Shown one piece after another: positions 1-5,641 of a stretch of DNA of 5,709 bases; position 1 is the stretch's first letter, and the number at the start of each line of letters is the position of its first letter. Both the position numbers and the translations under genes were made by a program. The stretch comes from an uncultured Oscillospiraceae bacterium (lineage in GTDB: Bacteria > Bacillota > Clostridia > Oscillospirales > Oscillospiraceae): the NCBI GenBank assembly GCA_900751035.1, contig CAADSF010000351.1:1-5709 (forward strand), read 5' to 3'. The notes beneath the pieces are model-generated. The model had not been told where the DNA came from, did not search any database, and saw only the letters and a list, made by a program, of their open reading frames with translations.

Positions 1-105
1 CACTTTTCAAACCTTGACTTGACGAAAAATCTCTCGCTGAATCAGCTTGCCGAATTGTGCGGTGTTGCCTTAAATAATTGCGTCAGTACAGCGCTGACGC
101 TGTAA
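1..105 (+). pseudogene. Tail of a degraded or truncated AraC-family regulator
   Basis: An open frame enters from the left edge and stops at TAA 103-105, giving 34 residues. Residues 10-22 read NLSLNQLAELCGV, which fits the first part of an AraC/XylS-type helix-turn-helix, the region that normally precedes the recognition helix and a phenylalanine-lysine segment. After that, intact AraC proteins usually continue for some 60-80 residues through the second helix-turn-helix. Here only about a dozen residues follow (LNNCVSTALTL) before the stop, so the second half of the DNA-binding domain is missing. This suggests an internal deletion or frameshift, and so a broken gene. If the upstream part is intact, it may still be expressed as a truncated protein. 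The AraC match is by eye over a short stretch. It may once have controlled the hydrolase operon just downstream. Confidence 0.5.
80..100. repeat. Inverted repeat gcgtcag-N7-ctgacgc
   Basis: Seven perfectly complementary bases on each side (80-86 and 94-100) flank a 7-base spacer. The repeat lies over the end of the AraC-like remnant and covers the -35-like element of the candidate promoter for the hydrolase operon. No T-run follows it, so an operator is more likely than a terminator. Its function is inferred only from position. Confidence 0.45.
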
Positions 106-122
106 TAAATGCTGGTTAGAAT
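94..122 (+). promoter_or_regulatory. Candidate promoter of the hydrolase-membrane protein operon
   Basis: CTGACG (94-99) and TAGAAT (117-122) are separated by 17 bases and match the sigma-70/sigma-A consensus at 4/6 and 5/6 positions. Transcription would start near 129, leaving a leader of about 27 bases that contains the AGGAGG at 142-147. Inverted repeats overlap both hexamers, which would suit control by a repressor. It was found by eye, and other starts farther upstream are possible. Confidence 0.4.
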
Positions 123-133
123 GCTCTAACCAG
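112..133. repeat. Inverted repeat ctggttaga-atgc-tctaaccag
   Basis: Nine perfectly complementary bases on each side of a 4-base centre cover the candidate -10 element and predicted start site of the hydrolase operon. There is no T-run after it, so it does not look like an intrinsic terminator. The left arm (gctggtt, 111-117) could also pair with aaccagc at 148-154, between the ribosome binding site and the start codon, because part of the right arm is repeated there. An operator is the simpler reading. Confidence 0.5.
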
Positions 134-155
134 AGACGAAAAGGAGGAACCAGCG

Positions 156-1016
156 ATGCTGTATTCGGAAAAGGTAAAGCTGTTCACGGCGGCGCACCCG
201 TGTGAGGAGGCGACTGTCGACGGCGCACGATATCGCTATATTCTGGAAGGAAACGCGAACGGCAAAACGCTCGTATTCCTGAACGGCGGGATGAACACGC
301 TCGAAATGTGGATGGACTATGTAGATGGTCTGTCGGGCGACGGCCGGGTGCTTCTGTTCGATTATCCGCAGGAGCTGCGCACCAATCAGGAGCTTGTCGC
401 GGGTATGCACGCGTTTTTTCAAGCGCTTGGGGTCAAAAACTCAATCTTTATCGGCGCAAGCGACGGCGGCATGGTCGCGCAGATTTATGTGCAGAAGTAT
501 CCCGGAGAAACAGGCGGCCTGATTCTCATCTCCACCGGCGGCATGGATGCAAATACGCTGAAAAGCCTGAAACGGAAATACTTCCTTGCGCCGCTCATGC
601 TGTGGTATATGAAGCGCTGCAATTACGAAAAGCTCAAGCCGGCGCTCATCAAGGCGGGCATGCGCCACATCCGCAATGAAAGCGCAGAGGAAATCGCCGC
701 CGCGCAGGATATGTTTGAAACCATCTTCAAGGATTACAAGCAGGAGAAGGATGTGCACATCTCCGGCCTGCTCGCCGACCTCATGAACCAGAAGCCCGTG
801 ACGGCGGATGATTTTGCCGCGCTTGCAGGAAAAATCCTGCTCATCCTGCCCGATCAGGACTTCTTCTCCGGAAAAATGCAGGAGGACCTCATCCAATTGA
901 TGCACAAGCCGCAGATTGCCTATGTTTCCGGCGGGCACCTGTCGACGGTACTGAAAGCAGACGGCGATATCCGCACCATCCGCAGCTTCCTGCATACAGC
1001 GGGAGAGCGTCTATGA
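156..1016 (+). CDS. Alpha/beta hydrolase
   Basis: A 286-residue alpha/beta-hydrolase-fold protein, probably cytoplasmic, since no signal peptide is seen. The core is recognisable in order: strand TLVFLNGG at about 38-45, whose GG fits the oxyanion-hole loop; nucleophile elbow GASDG at 100-104 with Ser102; strand ILLILPDQD at about 227-235, where Asp235 is the likely acid; and GGHLS at 259-263 with His261. The catalytic triad is therefore complete. Residues about 135-215 form a helical cap, the part that sets substrate choice. Length is normal for single-domain esterase- or lipase-like members. The ATG at 156 has AGGAGG eight bases upstream. The stop overlaps the start of the membrane protein (ATGA), so the two are translationally coupled. 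The substrate cannot be told; esterase, lactonase or C-C hydrolase are all possible within the family. Confidence 0.88.
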   Translation: MLYSEKVKLFTAAHPCEEATVDGARYRYILEGNANGKTLVFLNGGMNTLEMWMDYVDGLSGDGRVLLFDYPQELRTNQELVAGMHAFFQALGVKNSIFIGASDGGMVAQIYVQKYPGETGGLILISTGGMDANTLKSLKRKYFLAPLMLWYMKRCNYEKLKPALIKAGMRHIRNESAEEIAAAQDMFETIFKDYKQEKDVHISGLLADLMNQKPVTADDFAALAGKILLILPDQDFFSGKMQEDLIQLMHKPQIAYVSGGHLSTVLKADGDIRTIRSFLHTAGERL

Positions 1017-1513
1017 TAAAAGAGCGCCTGCACGAAAAAAGAAAAGCGACAGAAGACCACATCAGACAGCTCCAGCGGGAAGGGAAGCAGGGCGTCCGCT
1101 ATACCGCCATGCTGCCGGATGTTCCGTTTCTGGTATGCGGGCTCATCAGCGATACCGGCTGGCTCATCCAACTGATTGCCGGCGTCCTTTTCTTTTGCAG
1201 AAATGGCTTTCATCATGTACTGGACGGTATCGCGCGCATCCCACTGGCAGGCGTCCTGTTCGGCGTCGCCTATCTTACTTATCTGAATAAAATACATGAG
1301 AAGGAAATCGCCGCAAAGCTTCAAAAGAATCTCAGCTTTGGGATGACTGCTTATTCCGGATTAGCCGGGGCTGTTATCGGAGCATTGCAGATTGTACTTA
1401 TCGGAGCTTCCTCCGAGCTTGTGTGGACCGTCATTGGCGGCCTTCTGAACGTTGCTGCGGGACTGCCAATCTTCCTCTCGTTCAAAAAAGGTATTTTCTA
1501 TAGTATAAAATAA
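1013..1513 (+). CDS. Small multi-pass membrane protein of unknown function
   Basis: A 166-residue protein whose family I do not recognise. The first 30 residues are highly charged (many Lys, Arg and Glu) and look cytosolic. Hydrophobic segments follow at about 33-62 (one long or two short), 74-91, 109-131 and 135-157, and the chain ends in a basic tail, so roughly four membrane spans are expected. No catalytic motif is evident. The ATG at 1013 overlaps the hydrolase stop codon, and a GGGAG lies seven bases upstream, inside the hydrolase gene. This coupling suggests the two proteins act together, for example by anchoring the hydrolase or by moving its substrate or product, but that is inference. 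The stop at 1511-1513 is followed by about 100 bases before the convergent regulator gene. Confidence 0.78.
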   Translation: MIKERLHEKRKATEDHIRQLQREGKQGVRYTAMLPDVPFLVCGLISDTGWLIQLIAGVLFFCRNGFHHVLDGIARIPLAGVLFGVAYLTYLNKIHEKEIAAKLQKNLSFGMTAYSGLAGAVIGALQIVLIGASSELVWTVIGGLLNVAAGLPIFLSFKKGIFYSIK

Positions 1514-1567
1514 CCTCATATGGAAGTGTCAGGAAGGAACCTCAAATCATCCCGTTGAAACCACTGG

Positions 1568-1590
1568 GTAAACCGCTTTTCCGGTTTTAC
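1568..1590. terminator. Weak hairpin between convergent genes
   Basis: gtaaaccg (1568-1575) can pair with cggttttac (1582-1590) with one bulged T around a cttttc loop. The A-rich left arm and T-rich right arm would suit a weak bidirectional terminator between the convergent operon and regulator gene. The GC part of the stem is only three pairs and no separate T-run follows, so termination here is uncertain. The rest of 1514-1616 shows nothing else I can support. Confidence 0.25.
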
Positions 1591-1616
1591 GGACGATAGG
1601 AGAAAAAATAGTAAAA

Positions 1617-3134
1617 TTATGGTTTTGACTGCGCGACCTGTTTCTGCTGCAGCTCCGCGCGGAGCAGGATGCCGAGCGTCAGGCAGAAGTCGGGGTTTTT
1701 GAGGTCGCAGCCGAGCAGCTGCGTGATGTGGGCGAGCCGGTCCAGGAGCGTCGAGCGGTGCAGATACAGCGCCGCCGCCGTTTTCGTGACGGAGAGATTG
1801 TTGTCGAGATAGACGCGTAGCGTCTCCAGATACGAAACCTGTGAAGTCTCGTCATGCGCCTTGAGCTTTTTCAGTCCATCCGGGTAATAGACCCACGAGG
1901 GCCGGCCCGCCAGCGCACCGGACAGCAGCTGCGGCAGCAGATAGTCCTGAAAATAAAAGACCGTGCCGCTTCCGTCCTGCAAAAGTCCGTTCTGCAGGGC
2001 ACTGGACGCCTGAAACCACGCCTGATTTGCCTCATACAGATTGGAAAACGCGCCGGACACGCCGCAGAGCAGGCCGAGCCTTTCCAGCAGCGGCAGCAGC
2101 TGCGCCGTCGTCTCGCGCTCGGCCTGCGCGGCGGGCAGAAACGCGGCGACGCTGCGCTCGCACTCAAACGCCATCGCGCCGGGGCGCCGTTCCTCCAGCG
2201 CGGCGGACAGATACGCGCCGGGCAGGGGAGCCGCGCCGCGCTTCGGCTGGAGCCGGACGCAGACCCAGTCCGTTTTCCCGTTTTCCTGACTGAGCGCCCG
2301 CCGCAGCTCAAAATCGACCGGCTGCCCGGCGATGACGCTGCGCAGCGCCCGCCGCACGGCGGAGCGGGTGCTGGCGAGCACCGGATTCTGCTGGATGGCC
2401 TGCCGCAGGAGCTTGGCAAGGAAGACGGCAAGCGCACGGTCAGAGTCCCGCAGCGGGCGGAACGCCTCAAACACCGTCAGACAGCCAAGGTATTCCTCCT
2501 GATCGAACACGTTGACCGACAGCGTCCGCGCACCCTGCAGCTCCAATAAAAGCGGCTCATGTACGTGCGTGGAAAGGTCGTGGAGTGACAAAAACGTCGC
2601 CATTTTCTCCGCGTCGAACGTCTCGGTATCCAGCCGGATACCGAGATCGTTTTGGAAATATGCCTCATCCGTTACAGCGAGATAGCGGAAGTCGGAGCCG
2701 ATGAGCTGCATGGGATTGGAGAAGACCGCCCGGCTGACCTCCAGCATCTGCGGCAGATTCGCACCGTGGCGCAGGATGTGCCAAAGGCGTTCTTCCCACG
2801 CTTCATACTGGTCAAAAATGCGCTGCACCAGATTGAACACGCGGAAAATATCCGTGTCCGCCTCAACCACGATTACGCTGCACCGGTCATAGAACGCCGT
2901 CAGATTCCAGTGCTGTCCGAGGCAGACGAGGCACACGTTTTCGCGCAGCGACGGCCGCGCGGGCAGATGGTCGGCGGAGCAGACGTAGACGCGGTCTTTT
3001 TCAAACGTCTGCGTCCGGTCTAGATAAAACTCCGGCCGCCCCAGCGTCAGCTCTGCACTGCCCGCGCCGTGCAGCTCGACGGCTTTCAGCTCCTCCTTCA
3101 GTCTCCAGTAGAGAATATCCGCGCACAGCTTCAT
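1617..3134 (-). CDS. PucR/CdaR-family transcriptional regulator
   Basis: A 505-residue cytoplasmic DNA-binding regulator. The C-terminal part, about residues 435-492, fits the PucR C-terminal helix-turn-helix. It has the pattern LETLRVYLDNNLSVTKTAAAL, then LHRSTLLDRLAHITQLLG and a terminal helix ending LTLGILLRAEL; proteins of this type typically show a tail of the form YLxxxxxxxxTAxxLxxHRxTLxxRLxxIxxLLG. The middle region (about 285-400) would be the GGDEF-like linker domain of the family. The first 250 residues are probably an N-terminal ligand-sensing domain without a motif I can name. Length is typical for the family. The ATG at 3134 is chosen because GGAGGG sits about seven bases before it; a TTG five codons upstream would use that binding site as coding sequence. 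PucR-type proteins are often activators of neighbouring catabolic genes, here the divergent operon from 3407. Confidence 0.87.
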   Translation of the reverse strand: MKLCADILYWRLKEELKAVELHGAGSAELTLGRPEFYLDRTQTFEKDRVYVCSADHLPARPSLRENVCLVCLGQHWNLTAFYDRCSVIVVEADTDIFRVFNLVQRIFDQYEAWEERLWHILRHGANLPQMLEVSRAVFSNPMQLIGSDFRYLAVTDEAYFQNDLGIRLDTETFDAEKMATFLSLHDLSTHVHEPLLLELQGARTLSVNVFDQEEYLGCLTVFEAFRPLRDSDRALAVFLAKLLRQAIQQNPVLASTRSAVRRALRSVIAGQPVDFELRRALSQENGKTDWVCVRLQPKRGAAPLPGAYLSAALEERRPGAMAFECERSVAAFLPAAQAERETTAQLLPLLERLGLLCGVSGAFSNLYEANQAWFQASSALQNGLLQDGSGTVFYFQDYLLPQLLSGALAGRPSWVYYPDGLKKLKAHDETSQVSYLETLRVYLDNNLSVTKTAAALYLHRSTLLDRLAHITQLLGCDLKNPDFCLTLGILLRAELQQKQVAQSKP

Positions 3135-3140
3135 GGAATT

Positions 3141-3147
3141 TCCCTCC
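3141..3147 (-). promoter_or_regulatory. Ribosome binding site fixing the regulator start
   Basis: Read on the minus strand this is ggaggga, six bases before the ATG at 3134-3132. It overlaps the in-frame TTG at 3149-3147, which argues against that longer start. Confidence 0.75.
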
Positions 3148-3166
3148 AAACATTTTCTCAGATTAT

Positions 3167-3195
3167 ATTATATTCCGACAGAAAGCGGCTGTCAA
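3167..3195 (-). promoter_or_regulatory. Consensus promoter of the PucR-family regulator gene
   Basis: On the minus strand, TTGACA (3195-3190) is followed by exactly 17 bases and TATAAT (3172-3167), a perfect sigma-70/sigma-A consensus. A second TATAAT overlaps by one base just downstream (3167-3162). Transcription would begin near 3160, giving a leader of about 26 bases with the ribosome binding site. One CRTACAAWYTGTAYG palindrome (3205-3219) ends nine bases upstream of the -35, centred near -52, so the regulator may control its own gene. A promoter this strong should need no activator, which makes autorepression more likely than autoactivation. Confidence 0.85.
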
Positions 3196-3235
3196 CGAAG
3201 CACCCGTACAATTTGTATGGGCGCTTCGTTTTTTT
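3194..3235 (+). terminator. Terminator-like hairpin containing an operator palindrome
   Basis: aacgaagc (3194-3201) pairs with gcttcgtt (3223-3230), then after one mismatch ccc pairs with ggg, followed by a G-T pair and tacaa with ttgta. A T-run covers 3229-3235. This is the form of an intrinsic terminator for rightward transcription. On the other strand there is no T-run. No rightward gene lies directly upstream, so it may stop stray transcription entering from the regulator gene's antisense strand, act as an attenuator if a promoter lies before it, or be a relic. The apical stem is the same palindrome found at 3269 and 3293, so part of the symmetry reflects an operator. Confidence 0.55.
3205..3219. 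promoter_or_regulatory. Operator palindrome, copy 1
   Basis: cgtacaatttgtatg is a 15-bp palindrome centred on T3212 with one mismatched pair (the second base). It lies nine bases upstream of the regulator promoter -35. It shares the pattern CRTACAAWYTGTAYG with copies at 3269 and 3293. The likely binder is the neighbouring PucR-family protein, but this is inferred from location. Confidence 0.7.
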
Positions 3236-3268
3236 ACGCTTGAATAGCGATTATATACAAAATCAGCA

Positions 3269-3283
3269 CATACAAATTGTATG
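3269..3283. promoter_or_regulatory. Operator palindrome, copy 2
   Basis: catacaaattgtatg is a perfect 15-bp palindrome centred on A3276, about 101 bases before the predicted start of the rightward operon. A half-site, tatacaa (3254-3260), lies next to it on the left. The centre is 64 bp from copy 1 (about six helical turns) and 24 bp from copy 3. Confidence 0.75.
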
Positions 3284-3284
3284 A

Positions 3285-3322
3285 TTTGCCGCCATACAAA
3301 CTGTACGGCGCAAAGCGGCAAA
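3285..3322. repeat. Inverted repeat tttgccgc/gcggcaaa enclosing operator copy 3
   Basis: tttgccgc (3285-3292) and gcggcaaa (3315-3322) are perfect inverse complements that flank the palindrome at 3293-3307. They lie upstream of the predicted rightward start site, so they probably act as DNA rather than RNA. They could extend the operator or be bound by another protein. Confidence 0.4.
3293..3307. promoter_or_regulatory. Operator palindrome, copy 3
   Basis: catacaaactgtacg is the third copy of the 15-bp palindrome, centred on A3300 with one mismatched pair (A3294/C3306). It lies near -77 relative to the predicted start of the rightward operon, a position that fits binding by an activator. Confidence 0.7.
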
Positions 3323-3341
3323 AACCGCGCAGTTTGCAGCA

Positions 3342-3370
3342 TTTCCGCGGCATGGCCGATTTTCTATAAT
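3342..3370 (+). promoter_or_regulatory. Promoter of the rightward operon, weak -35
   Basis: TATAAT (3365-3370) is a perfect -10. Seventeen bases upstream lies TTTCCG (3342-3347), only 3/6 to TTGACA. Transcription would start near 3377. A perfect -10 with a poor -35, with two palindromes upstream, is typical of an activator-dependent promoter. This contrasts with the full-consensus promoter of the divergent regulator. Confidence 0.65.
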
Positions 3371-3394
3371 AGGAGTATCGTAGAAAAAAGAAAC

Positions 3395-3400
3395 AGGAGG
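3395..3400 (+). promoter_or_regulatory. Ribosome binding site fixing the start at 3407
   Basis: AGGAGG with a six-base gap to the ATG at 3407. The same frame stays open further upstream, but those codons lie over the operators and promoter and have no comparable site. Confidence 0.8.
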
Positions 3401-3406
3401 AATACC

Positions 3407-4627
3407 ATGCTAAAGGAAAAACTGGAGCAGCGGAAATGCTTCCCGACCGCGTGGGGCAAGCTCATCACGGAGGAAGAAGCCTACCGGCAGCTCAACCGGC
3501 AGATCGCGGCCATGACCGCGAATCTGTTTCAGGTCATGCGCATCTTTGAGCCGAGCTGGGAAAAGCGCACCGAAGCCATCTGCGACATCGCCAACATGAT
3601 GAACATGGCGGTCGCGGGCACGCCGGAGGAGCAGAAGGACTATGTGAACGCGTCGCTCTACGAGGCGTTCAACATCCCGGAGCTGTGCGAAAAATCGAGC
3701 TGGCTCGGCGGCATCACCGGCGACTCCGGCGACGAGTGGGAGAACATGGCGGGCCGCGTCGTGCAGTTCACGCGCAACCGCGTGGAAAAGGAGCTCGACA
3801 CCTGTCCGTGGGACATCGTCGGCAGCGAGCTGTGCAACATGACGACCAGCATGTTCACAGCCAACTTTGACCTCGCCTCGTCCAGAGGCACGGAAAATGA
3901 AGTCGCGCTTAACATGTGTCAGGCCCGCGGCTGCGGCAACAAGCATTGCCGCGTCGTGGCGGAACGCCGCGACGTGTATAACCTTCCCAAGCAGGGCTGG
4001 TTAGATCACATGCAGCAGCCCGTCGACCCCATCCACGACACCCCGCGTGAGCGCATGGTCAAGGAGGGCCAGTGCCTGCGAAACGGCCAGTACACGCAGA
4101 ACTTCGGCGAGGAAACGTCGCTGGAAAAAGCCTATCACTGGGTCGCGCAGATGGGCTGGGTCTGGTCCATCCAGTTCCCGATGATGGCGATCAAGGACAT
4201 GGCGCCCGACGAGGATGAGTTCCTGCGCGTGTTCCGCATCGTCTTTGCAACCGCCGGCAAGAACCAGTTCATCGATCCGTTTGCCAAGGAGGGCCTGCGC
4301 AGCTACCTCGGCGTGCCGCATGAGATGGACGAAAATGACGGGCGTATTCTCGGCGGATATATCCGCTATATGCTCGACGTGCAGCAGGTGCCGTATGAGA
4401 TGGTGCGCTGGACGAAGGACGAGACGTGGATCAAGGTCAAGAGCGAGGACTTCACCGCCCGCTATGAAATGGCGCCGCTCGACGAGCTGGTCGACGCCTA
4501 CGAAGCGCAGTGGAACGGCGCGGCGAAAACGCTCGTCAGCCCGGAATGGTCCTGCGTCATCGAAGACCGCGACGAGGAAGACATGTACATCAAGGTCATC
4601 CGCAAGGAAGACCTGCGGATGCTGTAA
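3407..4627 (+). CDS. Uncharacterised 406-residue cysteine-containing protein
   Basis: The first gene of the operon; I cannot assign it firmly to a family. It appears cytosolic, with no signal peptide or membrane segment. A cysteine cluster CQARGCGNKHC (Cys171, Cys176, Cys181, with His180) is the clearest motif. Its setting, E-x5-C-x-A-x-G-x5-C followed by hydrophobics and an acid, resembles the C-terminal edge of V4R (4-vinyl reductase) or L-2-amino-thiazoline-4-carboxylate hydrolase-like domains, small-molecule-binding or hydrolytic folds; this is only a resemblance. Residues about 84-190 and 297-402 may be two versions of one domain. Both start near a leucine/isoleucine-x-P segment and end with a hydrophobic strand followed by an Arg/Lys-rich turn, but the second lacks the cluster and keeps only Cys383. 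Its stop codon supplies part of the next gene's ribosome binding site, so joint function with the GcvT-like enzyme is likely. Confidence 0.82.
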   Translation: MLKEKLEQRKCFPTAWGKLITEEEAYRQLNRQIAAMTANLFQVMRIFEPSWEKRTEAICDIANMMNMAVAGTPEEQKDYVNASLYEAFNIPELCEKSSWLGGITGDSGDEWENMAGRVVQFTRNRVEKELDTCPWDIVGSELCNMTTSMFTANFDLASSRGTENEVALNMCQARGCGNKHCRVVAERRDVYNLPKQGWLDHMQQPVDPIHDTPRERMVKEGQCLRNGQYTQNFGEETSLEKAYHWVAQMGWVWSIQFPMMAIKDMAPDEDEFLRVFRIVFATAGKNQFIDPFAKEGLRSYLGVPHEMDENDGRILGGYIRYMLDVQQVPYEMVRWTKDETWIKVKSEDFTARYEMAPLDELVDAYEAQWNGAAKTLVSPEWSCVIEDRDEEDMYIKVIRKEDLRML

Positions 4628-4641
4628 GGAGGTGCCGAACG

Positions 4642-5631
4642 ATGTTATTCAGAGAAGATAAAGTCGCACGCGCCGACGCCGAGGCCATCCGCAAGGACGT
4701 GGGCTTCTACCGCTGGACGCACGATCTCGTAGAAATCACCGGCAAGGACGCTTTAGAAGTTCTGCAAAAAATTTATATCAGCGACATTTCCAAGGTCGCC
4801 GTCGGGCGCTCGAAATACACCGCCTCGCTGGATGAAACCGGCGAGATCATCGACGACGTGATCGTCATGCACATGGCGGACGGTCTGTATTGGGTCTCCG
4901 ACCTTTACGGCCCGCGCCTGCTGCCGTGGATTGAGCAGCACAAGGGCGAGGCTGACATCCATGCGAAGATCATCACCTACGACTGGGATATGTACGCCGT
5001 GCAGGGCCCGGACAGCCTCAAGGCGATGAACGCCATGCTGGACGCGCCGGTCGACGACCTCAAGCGCTTCGGCATCTGCGAGCGCAAGCTGGGTGATATC
5101 CCTGTCTACATCCACCGCTCCGGCTTCACCGGCGAAAACGGCTATGAAATTTACTCCGCATTTGACAAGAGCGCGGAACTTCACGATGCGGCGCTGAAAG
5201 CCGTCGAAGCCGCCGGGGGCCGCGAGCTTCAGACGCTTGAGGTCTATGTCCGCTCCATCCCGATGGAAAAAGGCTTCGCGCTCAAGCAGGATTTCAAGCA
5301 CCTGAGCCCGTATGAATGCGGCCTCGGCTGGGCGGTCGCCGCCGACAAGGACTTTATCGGCAAGGAAGCGGCGCTGGCACGCAAGGCGCACCCGAAATAC
5401 CGCATGGTCGGTCTGGAATTTTCCCGCGAATCGACCGAGGATATTTCCATCTGGGAGCGCGTGTACTGGTACGGCGTCGAGGTGGGTCGCTGCGCACAGA
5501 CCATCTACGGCTATACCGTGGACAAAAACATCGGCTTTGCCACCGTCCGCGCGGACGTGCCCGACGGCGCAGAGCTGACCGTCGGCTGCAATGAATCTCC
5601 CGCCGTTGTTGTAAACAAGGTTTTCTGCTGA
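4642..5631 (+). CDS. GcvT/DmdA-fold folate-dependent methyl- or aminomethyltransferase
   Basis: A 329-residue cytosolic protein with the folate-binding GcvT fold, somewhat shorter than a typical T-protein (about 360). Landmarks are YTASLDETGEIIDD at 59-72 (GcvT: Y-T-x-x-L-x-E-x-G-x-I-x-D-D), AVQGPDSL at 119-126, SGFTGENGYEIY at 160-171 (GcvT: TGYTGExGFEI), ECGLGWAV with DFIGKEA at 225-243, and the C-terminal barrel ending PAVVVNKVFC. The usual R-x-E-x-G segment is replaced by SIPMEKG (205-211), which hints at a substrate other than the aminomethyl-lipoyl protein. Relatives with this fold include GcvT, the DMSP demethylase DmdA and aryl-ether demethylases such as LigM, which pass a one-carbon unit to tetrahydrofolate. 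No gcvH or gcvP is near, so demethylation of a small molecule is the better guess. TAAGGAGGT (4625-4633) overlaps the previous stop, with the ATG eight bases on. Confidence 0.87.
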   Translation: MLFREDKVARADAEAIRKDVGFYRWTHDLVEITGKDALEVLQKIYISDISKVAVGRSKYTASLDETGEIIDDVIVMHMADGLYWVSDLYGPRLLPWIEQHKGEADIHAKIITYDWDMYAVQGPDSLKAMNAMLDAPVDDLKRFGICERKLGDIPVYIHRSGFTGENGYEIYSAFDKSAELHDAALKAVEAAGGRELQTLEVYVRSIPMEKGFALKQDFKHLSPYECGLGWAVAADKDFIGKEAALARKAHPKYRMVGLEFSRESTEDISIWERVYWYGVEVGRCAQTIYGYTVDKNIGFATVRADVPDGAELTVGCNESPAVVVNKVFC

Positions 5632-5641
5632 GGAGGATATG

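Noticed and set aside
112..133. Hairpin as an intrinsic terminator of the AraC-like gene
   Set aside because: It is followed by agacgaaaagg with no T-run and lies over the candidate promoter of the next operon.
1854..2549. Long open frame on the plus strand opposite the regulator gene
   Set aside because: It is Arg/Gln-rich and lacks domain features, as expected for the antisense of a GC-rich gene. The minus-strand protein is clearly PucR-like.
3135..3149. TTG start five codons upstream for the PucR-family regulator
   Set aside because: The extra codons contain the GGAGGG ribosome binding site for the ATG at 3134.
3177..3193. Short inverted repeat gacag-N7-ctgtc inside the regulator promoter
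   Set aside because: Five-base arms are common by chance, and no further copy was seen in the intergenic region.
3205..3307. The repeated palindromes as a CRISPR array or mobile-element ends
   Set aside because: The copies are 15 bp, unevenly spaced (64 and 24 bp between centres), and there are no cas genes, transposase or target duplications.
3281..3406. A 42-codon upstream extension of the 406-residue protein
   Set aside because: It would code across operator copy 3 and the -10 element and has no ribosome binding site. The ATG at 3407 has AGGAGG at good spacing and begins protein-like sequence.
4510..4641. A 44-codon upstream extension of the GcvT-like protein
   Set aside because: It would overlap the end of the 406-residue gene in another frame, and its residues are Arg-rich out-of-frame sequence. 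TAAGGAGGT before the ATG at 4642 settles the start.
4642..5631. Assignment as gcvT of the glycine cleavage system
   Set aside because: No gcvH or gcvP lies in the window, the neighbours are an SDR and an unknown protein under a PucR-type regulator, and the R-x-E-x-G segment is changed. No gene symbol was given.
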